Origin: Mycteria americana
Lineage: Eukaryota; Chordata; Aves; Ciconiiformes; Ciconiidae
Assembly (NCBI RefSeq): GCF_035582795.1
Contig: NC_134370.1
Location: 42,023,501 to 42,087,500, forward strand
Length of the DNA stretch: 64,000 bases
Direction of reading: 5' to 3'
In this document: positions 47,576 through 62,012 of the stretch, in pieces
Numbering within the stretch: the stretch's first letter is position 1
Layout of the letters: each line of letters opens with the position of its first letter
Notes under the pieces: model-generated
Seen by the model: the letters and a program-made list of their open reading frames with translations, nothing else
Database searches by the model: none
Told to the model about the DNA's origin: nothing
Program-made: the position numbers and the translations under genes

Positions 47576-49389
47576 GTAGGTGCTAAATGGGAGAGAGATT
47601 TGAGAAGCCTTCAAAAGATGCCTTAGTGTTCAGATATAACTCTTTGCACAGTCAGAAGTTGTAAGTTCTGTGCCCCTTATTCTTCAGTCTAATGAAGCAC
47701 TTCTTTGGTCTCCAAAGAGCTCTGCATTAATCAAGCAGCAAGACTGAAATACCGTTCTTCATTTAGACTTAAATACTGGTGCAGTCTTGATTTGTCCTGA
47801 TTAAAACGGTCTTTTTCCTATTGTGCTTAATTCTTCTGTGCTTTTATTTCTGTAACATCAGAAATGCTCTAGGCAGCTTTGTTTTGCATAAGATAATCAT
47901 ATGATAAAATACCTTGATTCCAGAGGACATGAAATGAGGTATTCTGTGTCCTCTAAGACTCTGTATGGTTTTGGGGACTGTCACATCTCCAAACCTAATG
48001 TCTATTAATAAAACTAGTAGAACCCAGATAAATGAGACTTATGTTGGTTCCTATTCTTTCAAAAAGTACCTGATGTACTCTTTGAAGGGATCAAGAGAGA
48101 CAGGGATTAAGAGTGATGTCATTTATTTGGTGCTCCAAATAATTCAGTAAGCCCCCCCCCCCCAGCTCTTAAGGAAACTTGGCACACCTGGGAAAGAGGG
48201 GAGGCCTCTACATGGCTAGGTGGTTGGCTAAAGGGTAGGCAGTGGAGTTAGGAGTAAATGCTCTCCTCTCAAAGAGGAGGAAGGTCACCATGGACTTCTG
48301 CTGAGACCTGTGCTGTTCCATATATTTATAAATAACTTAGCAGTGAGGTGGGAAAGCTTCCTGATTATATGGAGTTACTTGGGTTAGTAAGAATACGGAG
48401 TGTTTGAGAGGCTTGGCAGAGGGGCCCTGGGAGGGTGGATTGCACAGCCATAACAGTGGCAGATGGTGTTCACTATGAAACCATGTGTATGGGATAAGAA
48501 GTTGAAACTTCATATACAAGGTGGCTGTCTCTCAGATCCATTGTGCCACTGAGAAGTGAAATTTTGATGGTATAGATCCATGAAAATGTTGGCTCAGCTA
48601 CAGTAAAATTAATGAACAAAAAAAACCCCCAAAAACCTTTAATGCTAAGCATTGTAAGAAAAGGAACAGGGAACAAGGAGATCATCGTTTGCTCTTACAT
48701 AAATACAAGTTCTGTCTTTTTGAGATGTGTGCACATCTCTGGAATGTAGAAATAGACAAACTCCGTTAAAGGTATGGGATTGCTTCTGTTTGAAGAATGG
48801 TTAGCTAAGCTAAGGATCTTTGACCTTCGTAAGGCAAAATCAGAAGTGCTAAAAAAGCGGTGGATAATGATTGTCTTGTCATCTGAAGCACCCAATGGGT
48901 ACCGAACGAAGCTAGCAGCAGGCAGATTTACAACAGACTGGTTTTTTTTAACACAGCCTGTAGCCAAGAGGCAGGGTACTATTAAGGCTAAAACTTGGTA
49001 TGTTTAAAGAGGAGACTGGGTTATTGTGGGAGAGAATCCACTGAAGTCTATTAAATTTGTAGAAAACCACCTTAGGGCTCAAAGCCTTGGGCTGAAAATT
49101 GCTGGAGTCTGGGGAAGTGTGCCTGCTGTTTTCCCTAGTCCTGATTATGAGCGTGATCAGAGACAAGATGCTGAATTTGGTAGCTCTTTAGTCTGATCTA
49201 TTATTGTGTCTGGTTTTATGCTGAAGTGGTTTCAATTAGAGCCTTGATGTTTGGGGGGTGGGGTGGGGGTCAGATTGTGTCAAAGAATTGTTGATTTCAT
49301 GCAGTGTGTGGTAGTGTCATTGCTCCAGGTTGTGGGTTTTTTATTTGCCCTCTGTGCCATAATAAAAACTTGTGAACTCTGTAACTTAG
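47576..49389 (+). other. MINPP1 intron 3
   Basis: An intron of 1814 bp. It contains a C12 run at 48152-48163 and, from about 48240 to 49170, an old CR1 copy in the gene's orientation. No other coding block is supported. Confidence 0.85.
48240..49170 (+). mobile_element. Ancient CR1 copy in MINPP1 intron 3
   Basis: The words GACCTGTGCTGTTCCATATA and TTTATAAATAACTTAGCAG correspond to the CR1 RT region [12 protein letters not shown]. Later GGCAGATTTACAACAGAC and then CACCTTAGGGCTCAAAGCCT with TGGGCTGAAAATTGCTGGAG match the 3' end of an old sauropsid CR1. All frames are broken. Ends are approximate. Confidence 0.65.
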
Positions 49390-49523
49390 GTACTGGAATA
49401 CCTGAATGACCTGAAGCAATACTGGAAGAGAGGATATGGCTACGACATCAATAGTCGCTCCAGCTGCATTTTATTCCAAGATATCTTCCAGCATTTGGAC
49501 AAAGCGGTGGAAGAGAGCAAAAG
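49390..49523 (+). CDS. MINPP1: MINPP1 exon 4
   Basis: The acceptor ACTTAG ends at 49389 and the exon runs 134 bases to CAAAAG before GTAAAT. It encodes [19 protein letters not shown], then [22 protein letters not shown], nearly identical to mammalian MINPP1 (YWKRGYGY and SSC core). It ends two bases into a codon. The spliced coding sequence of exons 1-4 is 971 bases, about two-thirds of a protein that is 487 residues in human. The remaining exon with the HAE proton-donor motif and the C-terminal ER-retention signal is not visible before 64000. Confidence 0.95.
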
Positions 49524-52500
49524 GTAAATAAAAAGGCTTTTGTGCTTTGGCTACAAGCTTTCTGTGGCCAATGCTGAGTTGGATTTAATGTGAATAGAAG
49601 TTAAGTACTTTGCTTCCAAACATAACACTGTTAGGAGAGTTTAGAGCTAGGAGAATTTTAATGAAGAGAATAAAATTTCTAATAGAGCGGTATTACTGTA
49701 AAGAGTATTTTTTTTTCTTCCATTGCTGCTGTTGTGCCCAGCTAACGCATTTCCATCTTTTAACTTACTGATCCACACAGGCCTTCAAGGGACAGCCAGC
49801 TGCTGTGTCTGATAGTGGTGTTCTCTTCCTGCACAGTTTGAGATGAGGCCATTAAGTTAAAACAATGAGCTTTTTGTTTAAAATGCCCTTGCTAAAAATC
49901 ATTTGTGGCGAAAATGGAAGATTGTGGGTTGAAAGCATCCCCATGATACATTCTGTTATCTGGTTACTTGAGCACTTCAGCGTGGAAATCTTTCTGTGTG
50001 TGTTTGATTTGAGTCTCTTGCGTTATTAAAGCTTTCTGTTCAGATTAAAGGTGTTGAAATGTAATTAAGGAAAAATAATTATTGGAGATCAGTCCAAATG
50101 CTTGGTGACTGTAGACCAGAATGACTTGTTGCAGGATCCAAGTGGCCAGAGCTGTAACAGCAAACCAGCCTTGTTGTAACAAACCTGCTTTGTTGTAACT
50201 AGGGAAGGGCAGACTTCAGGCAGTATACTTGGTGCCCTGTAAGAGCAGGAGGAAGACACTTCTGTCCTGAAGTCGTTGTAAGTGCCTTGATTTGTTGCAT
50301 GAATCCAAAAGCAGTAGTTCAGCCAGCCAGTCCGAGAACTTTTGTCTAGGATATTTAGTTTGCCATCCTTATTCTTTTACAGCAAAGCTGTAGTTTGGGA
50401 ACAACACTGTAGCTGTAGGAAGATATTAGGCCTTAAAAGTAACTGTTAGTAGACTTGAAGATACAATAACCAGGTGTCTTCAAAGGATGGTGGTCTAGTA
50501 AAGTGGTTTGTCTTCATCTATGATTTGACAACAGTAATTTTGTGTCAGTGGAAGAACAATAGCGGTGGTACTCCATCCGCTGAGTTGTGCAGTCCTCAAA
50601 ACTGCCTTTATAGTGTCAGGATATAACCATCCCTGTACTTCCTTAAAAATTAGAGATGAGATGCCTGTGCTGTTGTGAATTGTTTACTCCTATGAGCTGG
50701 TATCAGTCAGCAGTTGTGATTCAGTATCTGTTTGGTGTTGATCTTGTCTAATGTGAATTGGTATGATGGGGAGAAGTAAAATAGGAATGAAGCTGGCATC
50801 TGTTGTGGCATGGAGAAAACAAAGGCTTCACTTACAGGTTGGAATGTTTGTGTCACAGAATTGCCTGCATTTGCTTTCATGTGCTGGTCATCTATTTTTT
50901 TGAGAGCTGCTTTAGGCTTAAATGCAGTGCATTCATATGAGAATTAATTTACAATCTGTGTGCATGCTCCTCATGCAAAATGAGGAATCATAAATTCATA
51001 GTTCAGTGATCAATCACATGAATTAATACCTTAGCAGATAAGTGTGGAAATGTTTATAAAAGTACACAATATCAAGGATGTGATTGTAAGATTGTATAAA
51101 TATTGTGCTGTTAAGTACTTGATAGAAACCAATTCGTAAATAACTTTAACTTATAACCAGCAAATTCAGCTTTGGTGGTGTTAGTTACATGTGGTGGATG
51201 TTCTTGCATTCCTAGCATCCTTGGGACTTTATTTCTATAGTCAATATATTAAAATAGATCTATGTAACACCCAGCAGAATGATATTAATGGCTTTGATAT
51301 TTCAGAAAGAAAAGCGTGAGTCACAGATATTTGAAGCTGGCTGTATGTATTTTTTATATGATAACCTGTTCGAAGACATGAGGTTTTTTGCCTTTTAGTT
51401 GGCAGACTGAAATTAGAAGTAGCATTCACATTTTGGGTTGGAGGAACAATCCATAAAGTTGATTATAACCATTTTATAGCAGAGAAGATAGCAAAGAAGT
51501 TTTGTTCCTTTAAAAGTTTGCTGACTGAGGATCGAAGTTGGATATTAACAGTGGTAGGAAAAACTGCGTTAAGTCAGTTGAAGCATAATTCTCGGAGTCA
51601 GTTGGCTTTTTGCTGTCCTTTAGTGTGGGATGCAGAGAGAGACCCTATATTCATCACTGGAGCTCTGAGTGACACAGGAATGTTGAGGTTGTTTAATGTA
51701 ATACATGACATGGTTTCTTTCATCTAAAGTGGAGTTATCACTAGGTAAACAGTACAGGTACTGTTTATCTTAATTATTTTTGGGATTAACCTGGAAAATC
51801 AGACCTATGTGTCTGTTTTTAACAGAGTATCGGCTTAGTATGCAAGAAGGTAAATGCATTGAAAATTTGCCCTTGAGATGTACACGTAGACTTGCATCCA
51901 GATTAGTGGCTTGATCCTGCTCTAATGATTATGTGAGCCCAGGAAGGGGGGCCGTACAGGGTTGGAAATGAGAGCTGAGGATGGGAGTGTACAGGACTCT
52001 GCTGCATTGCATGGCAGTGGCAGTCAGGGGCCTTTCTGAATCTTACCTGTGCTGTGCACCAGCCAGCACAAAGGAGACACCTCTGTTCATTTTGCCATGG
52101 GTTAAAACTTGGCAGTTGCAAATGTGAAATAGGTTTGGCTTTGGGGAGGAGTTGCTGTGAATGAAAGGCAGGTGGCTGGCAATAGTGACCCCTTTCCAGC
52201 CAAGCTGGCTTAAGAAATTGTACTGTCAAATGATCACTCTGGTATCTGGAAATTTCAGGCTTGTGTGGGAGTCAGTGATACCTCTCATTTTGGTAGTGGT
52301 GGAGACAAAGAGGTGGTTATGCTAGATCACCCTTTAAATAAACTTCTTCACTACATCCTTTCTTCAGCCTACTACAGAGCTAAATGAAAAATACATTAGG
52401 GCACAGGTCATTAACACCCAACTGTGAACAGACTGACAAGCACGCTGCTGTGATTGCCTCTGTCATGGGCCCTGTCTGTCCCTATGAACAGAGAAAGTAA

Positions 52501-55500
52501 GAACTGGGAATGAGAAGATCAGGAAGAAGTGCAGGTTAAAAGAAAAACAGACAAGCAAGAGCCTTAACACCTCTCTGTCCTTCTGAAATATAACTTCTAA
52601 ATGCAGCTTGACTCATGTAAGGAGCGTCCTCAATTTTGTTTCCTTTCAGTGTAAGGAAGGAACCTTCCTTACCTTCAAACCACCCCTCTATGAACAGTGA
52701 CAGCCTTTCAATTCTTAAATTATATGCACTAGTTGCAGCTGTGTGTCTCAACTGTGTATAAGATAACCCTGTAAGTTTAATAGTAATAATAATAACAATA
52801 AAAAAGCCATAGTTGACAAAATCTCGATAAATCAGAAGTATACATATAGAACTAGATCAACAGTCACTAAATTACAAGGTGGAGCAGGCTCCTTGGTGAA
52901 GAGCAGGTGTCTGAGGCAGAGCACTAAAGGACCGAGATAAACTTCATCCTGTCTTTCAGCTTTGGCTGCAGAAGTTTGGTTGCAATCTCTGGGGCTCTCA
53001 TGTTGCATTGCTACCACAGAGGGAAGCAGATAGTGTGTTTATGCGTGTGTGTAAAGGATCGGGACCCTAAAAATCTTGCAAAATTCAAAGCTGGGTGAGC
53101 AGTCTGTTTAGTCTGCATCATCCTAAATGGGAACTGAAAGCTTCCGAAGTGCGTTGCCTTGTACAAAACGAGCGTGTCACTCCATCCCACAACGTGAGGT
53201 GGCAGTCTTAATGCACTGAAGACTTTAGTATAATCTGAATCGGGTAACCCGGTGCACTTAAGAATATGTGGAAATCTGCCACTGCCGATGTATTGGAACA
53301 GCTTGTGTCTCTTATGATCTAGAGAGCAGAGGTGCAACTAATGCTTTTTCATCTAGGGAGAGAGACTTATCCTGGATCCCATGGCAATATGAGAGTACAA
53401 ATGAAAACAAGAAACCATACAAATAAAAAAATATGTCTGTGTTAATAGCAGTAGAAAATGTTTGGTTGTGCATATGTGTGTGCATGAGTGCCTCTTTTTT
53501 TTTTTTTAATGGTATTGTGCAACTTCAGGGCAACAGGTTAAATACTTTTGCAGCAGTTCATTACTCAGAAAATGAACCTTTGAGATGATGAAATATCTTT
53601 TAGTAGAATGTTGTTTCAATTTAGCGATGTTTAACATTTATTTGTAACTGGCTGTTTGCTTTAAAAATTTAAGAACAACAAATTTACTTCCAGAGCATTA
53701 TCTTTGCTCCAAGTTCTCCTTTCTTTCTGGAAAGCTTAGACTGGGCTATCCAAAAGTAGAAAGGGGAGGATTTTTGTTCCAGCAAGAAGCTGAGGGATCT
53801 GGATTATCTGTTCTGCTCTAGGCTTGGCAGTGGAGAACAGTCTTGGCAATGCAGCATTTTTGTAACATACTTTTAAGTATTTCTATTCAATAGCTTTGTC
53901 CTGTTTTCATTCCCATTTACAGCTGAATTAAAAAGAGAAACCTTGCTTTTATTGTATCCCTGTTTCTTCCTTGAAGTGATTCTTGACCTTGCAATCTGAT
54001 TGCTCAGCGAACTTAGTTGCCTTATTAGTTGCTTTGTTAAAGCTCACTTTTCTTTCTTCTGGGGAAAATATCTTCTGCTGATTCTATCCTTAAGAAAATG
54101 ATGAAGGTGGTAGTAAATACCTGTTGCTAATTACTCCCACCTTCAATTTGCAATGCAAAAGTTTTCAGACATTTTTAGGATCTTTCATCATATGAATTCC
54201 AATAGAATTCTTGGTTTAAACTAGCAATAGTCTCTTCTGTGTAGGTCTTGCTGTACAGCAAGATGGCTTTGAAGGCTGTGAAAGGGATTTTCACTACACG
54301 ATTGCTCTTGTCAACTGTCCCCATCCAGACAGCCAGTGGAAAGATGTTGTTGGAATATCTATTCAGGAAGCTGGGTCTGATGTTGAATTTATCAATAGTT
54401 GTATTAATGACCACTTACTGTTAGCACACCCATGCATGGACCCTATTCTTCTGCACCCTCAGTAGCATTAAAGTATAAATGTCAAGTAAAGGTTAATTCT
54501 TCAGTAGAAAGCATCTGCTCCTTGAGACCTTACCACAGTTGCAGGGGGCCTTTCAGGACCACATTCCTCCATACCTTCTTACCAGTCTGTAAGGAAATGT
54601 CATGGTCACATTTCTAGGGAGAGGTTGGGGGCCATGACTCTCTCTTCCATACAAATTTTCTTAATTACAAAAAAAAAATTGTATCACAAGAATTGAATGT
54701 AAAATTAAACCAGGTGATTTGTTGTACTGAAATGGCATACTTGGGCAGTTGTCTTAGTCCATAAAGCACTTTATTTTTGTGAAGACATAAGCATTGTGTT
54801 TTTCCAAAGTCTTCCTGCTACGGATAGAAAATACAGAGTCAGGCTATGCAACTATGTGGCAAAGAAGCTAATGGTGAAATACTCTTCACTAAACTGTTGG
54901 GTTTTCCCCCCACTGGAGCTTAGGCCTTACTGAAAGTGTCCCTGCACTTCATTGTATTGGAAAAACTGCCAGGTAGTGATACATGCGTTGGTGTTCACTT
55001 GCAGTTGTGCTACTATGGAATAATCCTTGGAAGGCTGCTCTTACCAGTCAGCATTTGTTTAAACAGTTACAAAGTGTCCAATTTCCCAAAGCTGTGGTAT
55101 TTAGAGATGCTTCAACATTGGGATGTAGGGGAGCAATCAATGAGTATCACCTTACCTCAGAAGAAGCATTGAGTTCTTTGTGGCTCATATGTGGGCTACA
55201 GCTAGTGACCAAAACCTATTACGATTCTGCCCCTTCCCCCTGCAACATAGTGCTGATGGTAGGAATAACCTCAGAGTTGATGGGCCCCCATGCCTCCTCA
55301 AGAGGCATATCTGGTCTGTGTGTTGCATGGGACTCCTGGGACTGCCAGCTCAACCCCATTGCTCACTGGCTTCTTGCCTTTTTGGGAGACTTGGCACACT
55401 GAACTTGGGAGGAGAAAGGGGAAACACCACGGTTGCAGGAGGTAGCCCCTGTTGCTGCAGTGTAGGGTATGGATCTGTAGGAAAACTGTACATAGAAGGG

Positions 55501-55664
55501 ATAAAGATGTGCATTCGTTTTCAGCTTCATGTTTCTGTGAGATGCCCAGGTGAGCCTTACATCTGTGATATGGGAGTGCTGTTTTGCCAACAGGAACTGT
55601 GGGTGTTGATGAGAAATCTGTGTATTTTGGTAGTTAATGCAATATGAAGCTGCTAATCTTATTT

Positions 55665-55684
55665 AAAAAAAAAAAAAAAAAAAA
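55665..55684. repeat. A20 homopolymer
   Basis: Twenty consecutive A residues inside MINPP1 intron 4. The upstream sequence does not resemble a processed gene that I recognise, and no flanking target duplication is visible, so it is listed only as a simple repeat. Confidence 0.9.
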
Positions 55685-58600
55685 GAGCGCCTTAACAGCT
55701 ACAGACTTGGGCAGGGGTGAATTTGAAAACTGGTTGTGGCACACTTCAAGGATATCAACTATTCATTATAGCTGTTTTATACTTTTTTCTTCTAGCTTCA
55801 AATATTTAGCAAGTCTGCCTTTCTTTCTTGTGAAAGAGAATATGAAATACCTGTTATTACTTGTACTGTCCAAATGGATTACCATAAGGCTCTGGAAATT
55901 GGGAGGTATGCTTTGTGCAGCCATCTCAATATTTAAAGTATGTGGCTAATGATTGAAAATACTAACCTAGCTGCACATACACATTGCAAAACATTTGGTG
56001 GTTTCCTCTGAGAGTAAGCGGGTTCAAGGTATTTAAAAAAAAAAAAAGACTTACTTGAATTTGGACATAGTTCAAGATCAAGTGAAGGTGATCTTTGTAG
56101 TTATACCAGGCTAAGCCATAAGGTAAACAGCTTAATTTTGCCAATTTATTGGTAGCTTTTATTGTTCGATGTAATTTGCCTTCCTCTTTGCAGGTCAGTT
56201 CACAACATAATTGATAACCTTTCTGCAGTCATTTAACTGCCCTAATCGCTCCTTTCAAAACTATGACTCAGTACAAAAGAACTCAATATATGATCTAAAA
56301 ACAATTAACTGTTGAAAACTATCTTTTAATAGTACATGCAAAGGGAACAGAGCAAAAAGCTTCCACGTATGCAGTAGAAATGATATAACTGGAGTTAAAA
56401 AAACCCTTTTGCTCAGATCCAAATGGTTCAGTCATTTCTTTTATTAAAACTTCCTGGTTGCTGCTGCAATCCCATGTTTGCACAGTGCAGGTTCTTGGCA
56501 CTCAGTGCATCAGAAGGTTCAGGATGTCCTGCGTCCCTTGGTGGAGTTGTAAACCAGTGTGTTTGATCGCCCACCCAGTAGCAGAGCAGCTCCAAAGGAG
56601 AACTGGGGCTATGATACATAGACATGTAATTTACATTATTTGAAGTGCAGGGCAGTCTGTAGCCAGATGCGTACTACATGGGCTTACTTCAAGATATGAA
56701 GTGGCTCTTGCAGAACCAGGTCAGAGGCATTGGTACTGTGCTTCCCAGAGGGTCCCTTTCTCAGAGGTTGTGGAGGTATGGGTGGCTCCATGTGGCTTTG
56801 TATGGGGCCACTTCAGGGGTGTCCCCACTGTGTCCCCTGGCTCTTTGGGGTACTGGGAGAGCCTGCGATGAAAGCTTCTGGACTAGGTGCTTGTCACCTC
56901 ATCTGTGAATTACATAGTGATATATAACTTACAAAAAAAAAAAAAAATTGCTTGACTTCAGTACATCTGTCAGAGAGGAGAACAGATGTTGTGTGTGGTA
57001 AACTGAGCCCTGTAATAAGATGTTCATATATTCACAGAACAACGTGCCAGCTGTACAGTTCAATGGACCACATGGTTTACATTAGTACACCTGAAAAATA
57101 TTCAGGTCTTACTTCATTTCCAGGAAATCAGAGAAATGGGATGACTTTTGCTAATAAAATGCCAATGTCTCAAACAGCAGCTTTGTATCATATTGTATGG
57201 TTGGTTTTGATAGCTCCATCTTTCAAACACGGGGCTTCTGACATGATTAAAGTGTGCTTTTGGGGGAACCAGGTAGACACATGAAATTCTCCATAGGTCC
57301 TTGTAGCACATTCAGCAGCATCACTGTGTCTGCATTTCTGAAGTATCTGTGTGTGTGTTGTCTGCTGACTTGTCTCAGATACCTGGGCAGTCCAGGGCAC
57401 CTGCCCGGGAATGTGTCTTTTCATCTATCTGCCTAGAAATAGATATTTAAAGTGTTGGTTGTGCCTTTCAAACCTCCCAGAATGTACTTAATCTCATATT
57501 AATTACCTAATACTTGCTTGCTCAGGATTGTTCTGCAAAGATTTCAGCAACTTTTATAGAGTCATATCCTTTTATATAAGGAATTAAAAAACGAAGCAAA
57601 ACAATACCTAGGCAACTAACACACAAATTAACTGATCTAACCAGAGTTCACCTTGGGCAGGAAGGGTTTGACAAGCGGCATGACCCTCTTGATTTGGTTT
57701 TGGCTCATCATGATGATTCAGCATTTAGCATCAGCACGGTGCTGCTGCAATAATGCATTTAATCTCTGAGGTACATGAGAGAAGAACGTGAGAGGTGGAA
57801 TCATTCAGAAAGGAGCCTTTGAAACTGCAGAAGCTCTGAAGTGAAATGCAGTGAAGCCTGGTTAGCTTTGGGTGATTAACTCTTGCGGGACTAGATAAGA
57901 GCTGTTGCCTTTTAATCAGGGTTTTAAATGAGTCTTGCGTAGTCTTGTCAGCTTTTAAAGTTTGCCTTTGCCACGAGTGTATTCATGTATGTCTTTTTTG
58001 GAAAAGAAGAGAATTTTTATCTTGTCAGTATTTGTGGTGGCATTTTGTTGTGTTGGTACTGATTCTGGAAATGAATGAGCATAGCTGCCTTCTGTTCCAC
58101 TATTTAAGGTGTAAGTCTTGACACATGAGGATTTAATACTGTTTGACAGATATATTTTTTTCTTTCCTTCTTCCCACTGGTGATAACGCTCTGAGCAATA
58201 AATACCACTGTTAAGTATTTCTGTTGCCCTCTGAGTCCCACCACTGCCACTGCATTCCCTGATCTCTGCTGTTTCCTTGTAGATTTAGGGTTCCTCCAGC
58301 TGTGTTTTGCAGAAATAAATCACAGGGGGAGGTGGGAGAGATGGAGAATTCATCCCATAGCTGAAAATAGAGGTTTTTGAGTCCTTTGTCCTGGCTTTTG
58401 TATTGGGGAGAAAAAGGACAGAATGTAGTCTAAGCTTGCTTGTTTAACAGTTGTTAAAACTTACCTTCTTTGAAGTTGTTGGAGGGATTTTTACATGAGG
58501 TTTGAAGGTTGGCCAGTTAAGGTTTGCTGTAGGAAATATTTCTTCTTATCCCACTATCTCCTGGGGTTTTGGGTTATCTTTAGCTGAAAGTCACATTGGT

Positions 58601-60529
58601 GCTTAGGAAATAATCGTTAAAGAAAGTTCACTTCAATATCTGAAGTGATGTGTCAGTAGTCCTAGGAAAAGTAGGAATGATCTACTGTTGAGGATGGGTA
58701 AGATGAGGCAGAAGATTCAGGATTAAACCCGAATCTGCTGAGATTAAGGAGAACTAGAATTTGCCTGAATGATAAATCCCACGTCCGTGCTTCTCCACGG
58801 TGCCTTTTTTTCCATGATGAGACTTAGCTTTTAGGGTTGTGCTGATGAATTGTTCAGCAACTTCTTCATTTTCAGCTATAGTCAGGTTTACTTAGAAGGT
58901 TACAGCATGGGCGGTTCAATAGCTGAAGTTGACACTTCTCCAGTGAACCCTGCTCATGTTCTGCCTAGTGACAGCCACTTCTGCTCATTTGGAAGTGCCT
59001 CATAAAATGAATATGAAACCAATCACCAGCAATCACTTTCAGACAAGCTCTTAATGTTTTATTGCAAAGTTTTACGCACAGTCTCTTCATCTGCCTTTAA
59101 AGTTGGAAATGAGATTTAATTTTTTTTTCCTACTGATCAATGTGCTTTCCCAAGTCATTTAGTAGTAAATAAAAGGGAGGAAAAAAAGTGAATTGAAATA
59201 TTATTAGCAGTTGCCAGAGTATGATGTTGATAATTGTCTGATGCTTCCACGTGATGCTGAGTCATTAATTGATCATAAAGAAGATTAAGTGTGGAAATCT
59301 CAGGCCTTCTGTTTAATATTTTATTAGCCTGTGCTACTGTTTTGAATTTATCAGTGTTTTGTTGATTATGCTTTGTGCTCCTGTCTTTACTTTTATCAGA
59401 AATGCAGAGGCAGTAGTAACCTTTGCCTGTGTACATGCTCTGAAGAGGTAATCTTTCATGATTTCCCCATAATTAAAAATATCACTGTTGCTGTTTTAAC
59501 CTTGATGGTGATTTTTATTGTCGTTATTAGATGATATGAAACCACATCTGAACTGGAGTCATGACCCCAGAAACTGAACAGGGAGTGCTTGAGTAGTCCT
59601 AGAAATCAGGTATCCAGCACTGGTGAGAAACCAAGTATACTGTGTTAAAGAGGCTATTGAAAACTCAGGATTGTATCGTATAAGGAAACAGTTTTAATCA
59701 TTAAAATAATACAGTAGGATAGCTGTGAGTGGGAAAGGTTTGTTTTGTCTCCCAATGTGGTTTGGCCTGTCAGCATGAAACTAAAGCAAGTGAAATAAAA
59801 ACTCAAGTTACAGTGAGAATGAGCGCCTTGTTTATTCCTTCTCTTGTCTTCATGAGATTTGCTTTCCTTGTTCTTTAAAACTTCTCTGTGTGTGTATGTG
59901 TATATGCTATAATTTGTTTCCTGTTTTGGAACCGTATGTCTTGCTGTTTTTTTAACTAAGAAGTTAACCATATTTTTTGTGATTTACTTCCATTTCAAAA
60001 TTCCTCCTAACATCAGCTGGAAAGTAAAGCCAAACCTTGCTTAAAGCCAGCGCTGATAATCAGAATGTTAATTTTTTTTTTTTTCTTCACAGCTCTGAAA
60101 CCTTTTTTTCAGAGGTGGGGTGTGTGTGTGAAATCCACTCCCTGTAGAGTGAATAATGCCTATGTAACACTTGTTTTGGAGACTTTAGCAGCATATTTAC
60201 ATTACTAGCTTGCTTGCTTAGTAAACTATAAAATACAGACCACCACGTTTGGAAGCAGGCATGTATATAAGGGCATACAGATGGGACGAAATGAAAATGT
60301 GCCGAGTTGCTACAGCTGGGTGATGCTCCCCCAAGAGTGCTAAAAGAACTTGAATGAAATAGCTGAAATAACAGCCAGTGTGTGTTGGTTTCAGCCAAGA
60401 AGCTTGTGGGGGCTGGCAGATGTGATGATTTAAAACCAAATAATTAAATAAAGGTAAAATGGAAAAAGCAGCTCCAGGAGAGAATCAGAGTTACAAGCCA
60501 GTCTACTAGAAATAACGATTGAAACTAGC

Positions 60530-61560
60530 ATTGATAAGCACCTTGATGAATATGGTATACCAGAGTAGTGTCAGTATGGCTCTTTGAAAGGAAAACATAC
60601 CTCTTGGAGCTCTTGGGAAGAGTCAGTAAGCATACAAATAGGGTGATCTGGGAGAGACAGTCATGATTTCCAAACATCTTTCAATAGGTTTCCTTATTAA
60701 AAGAAATCAAGTAGCCAGACTTAATGGGGAAGGTCCTTACATGGGTTAAAAAATGAATAAAAATACAAGAAATGGAGGGTAGGGATAGTTGATTGATTGA
60801 CTTTTCCTCGCAGAGGCGGGTCGCTAGTGGAGATAGATCTGCAAGGATCTGGGCTGCTCATCATGTTGTAAATAACTGGGAAAAACAGGTGAGAAGTTAA
60901 GTGGCATTGCAAACACAGCACTTCCATTCAAGATGAGATAAATTGTTTCTACTAGTAGGATTGTAAAAGAACCTTATGAGACTAACTGGGCTTGAAAATT
61001 GCAAATCTGTGAAGTAAGCCACATGGTAAAAATGATCTTATTATCATCTGTCAGGGAGAATCTGGGATAATTTACTGCTCAGGAGTTGAGTTTTGAGGTT
61101 GTTATAGTTGTCTGGAAGTATCTTGAACTTCTGTAATCTAACTAGAAAAGGTGTTAGATGTTGTGAATTAAGAAAACAGAGAGCATCGTGGGTGCAGCAT
61201 GGACTTGGACATAGCTTACGGTCTTGAGTATTGTGCATTTCTAATACTCTGATATAAAAGAATATAGCTCATTTGGAAAAGTTGTGGAATGACTAAGGTA
61301 GGATTTCTCAACTTGGAAAGAATATTACTGCAAAATTGTAAGTAGAAAGGATTAAATGGTACGTAGAATCTACAAATAGAAAAAACTAAGAGCAGTGTGT
61401 GAAGCTGTGCAACTCCTTGCCACAGGATGTTGTGCATGCTAGAAATGTACATGGATTTAAGGAGAGATTTGACAAAGGAAAGATTATTGAGAGGTCCTGC
61501 ATTACATAGAAGCCACATCTGGCCCAGGAGATCTCTGGAAATTGCAGGAGGTCAAAGGAA
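60530..61560 (+). mobile_element. Ancient CR1 copy in MINPP1 intron 4
   Basis: The clearest part is at about 61380-61500. The words GCAACTCCTTGCCACAGGAT and GTTGTGCATGCTAGAAATGT, then ACATGGATTTAAGGAGAGAT, match the well-known CR1 3' coding region (WNSLPEDVVEA...GFKR-type). Upstream, TCAACTTGGAAAGAATATTA parallels the FSLEKR region. The copy is in plus orientation, frame-broken and old. The left boundary is uncertain. Confidence 0.6.
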
Positions 61561-61993
61561 TAGCCTTCTGTCTTGTTCGGTAGGCATGTGTTTCTTGGTG
61601 CTGTTCCGATTTATTTACTGACAGGAGGGATGTGAATGTGTCCTAAAACCTAAAAATACTTCCCTGAAGGTGTGTGTGGAGGAGGAGGATGTAAATGAAC
61701 TAGTCAAATGAGTAAGAGGAGGGAACAAAGACTGGAGGGGGAAGGGAGGAGAAAGGGGTCAAAGGATCCAAAAGCTTTACAGTTTTAAAATGAGGGAAGG
61801 GGTCATAAATATAAGGGGAGAAACATAGGCAGAACCACTGATTTTGGAGGAGCTGCAAGAGGGGCTATAGTGAATGTACACCTTTTGGTGCAGCAAAGGC
61901 ATGGGTGGAAAAAAAAAAAGTAACACACTGCATACAGAACCTTTCTGTGGTTTTAATGCTTCTTTTAAACAGGAAACAGAGGCAGGTTTCTGA

Positions 61994-62012
61994 TTTTTTT
62001 TTTTTTTTTTTT
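61994..62012. repeat. T19 homopolymer
   Basis: Nineteen consecutive T residues in MINPP1 intron 4. Read on the minus strand it could be a poly(A) tail, but no matching retrocopy is recognised beside it. Confidence 0.9.

Noticed and set aside
54936-55684. Possible processed retrocopy ending in the A20 run
   Set aside because: The frames at 54936-55647 match no gene I recognise, and no target duplication flanks the A run.
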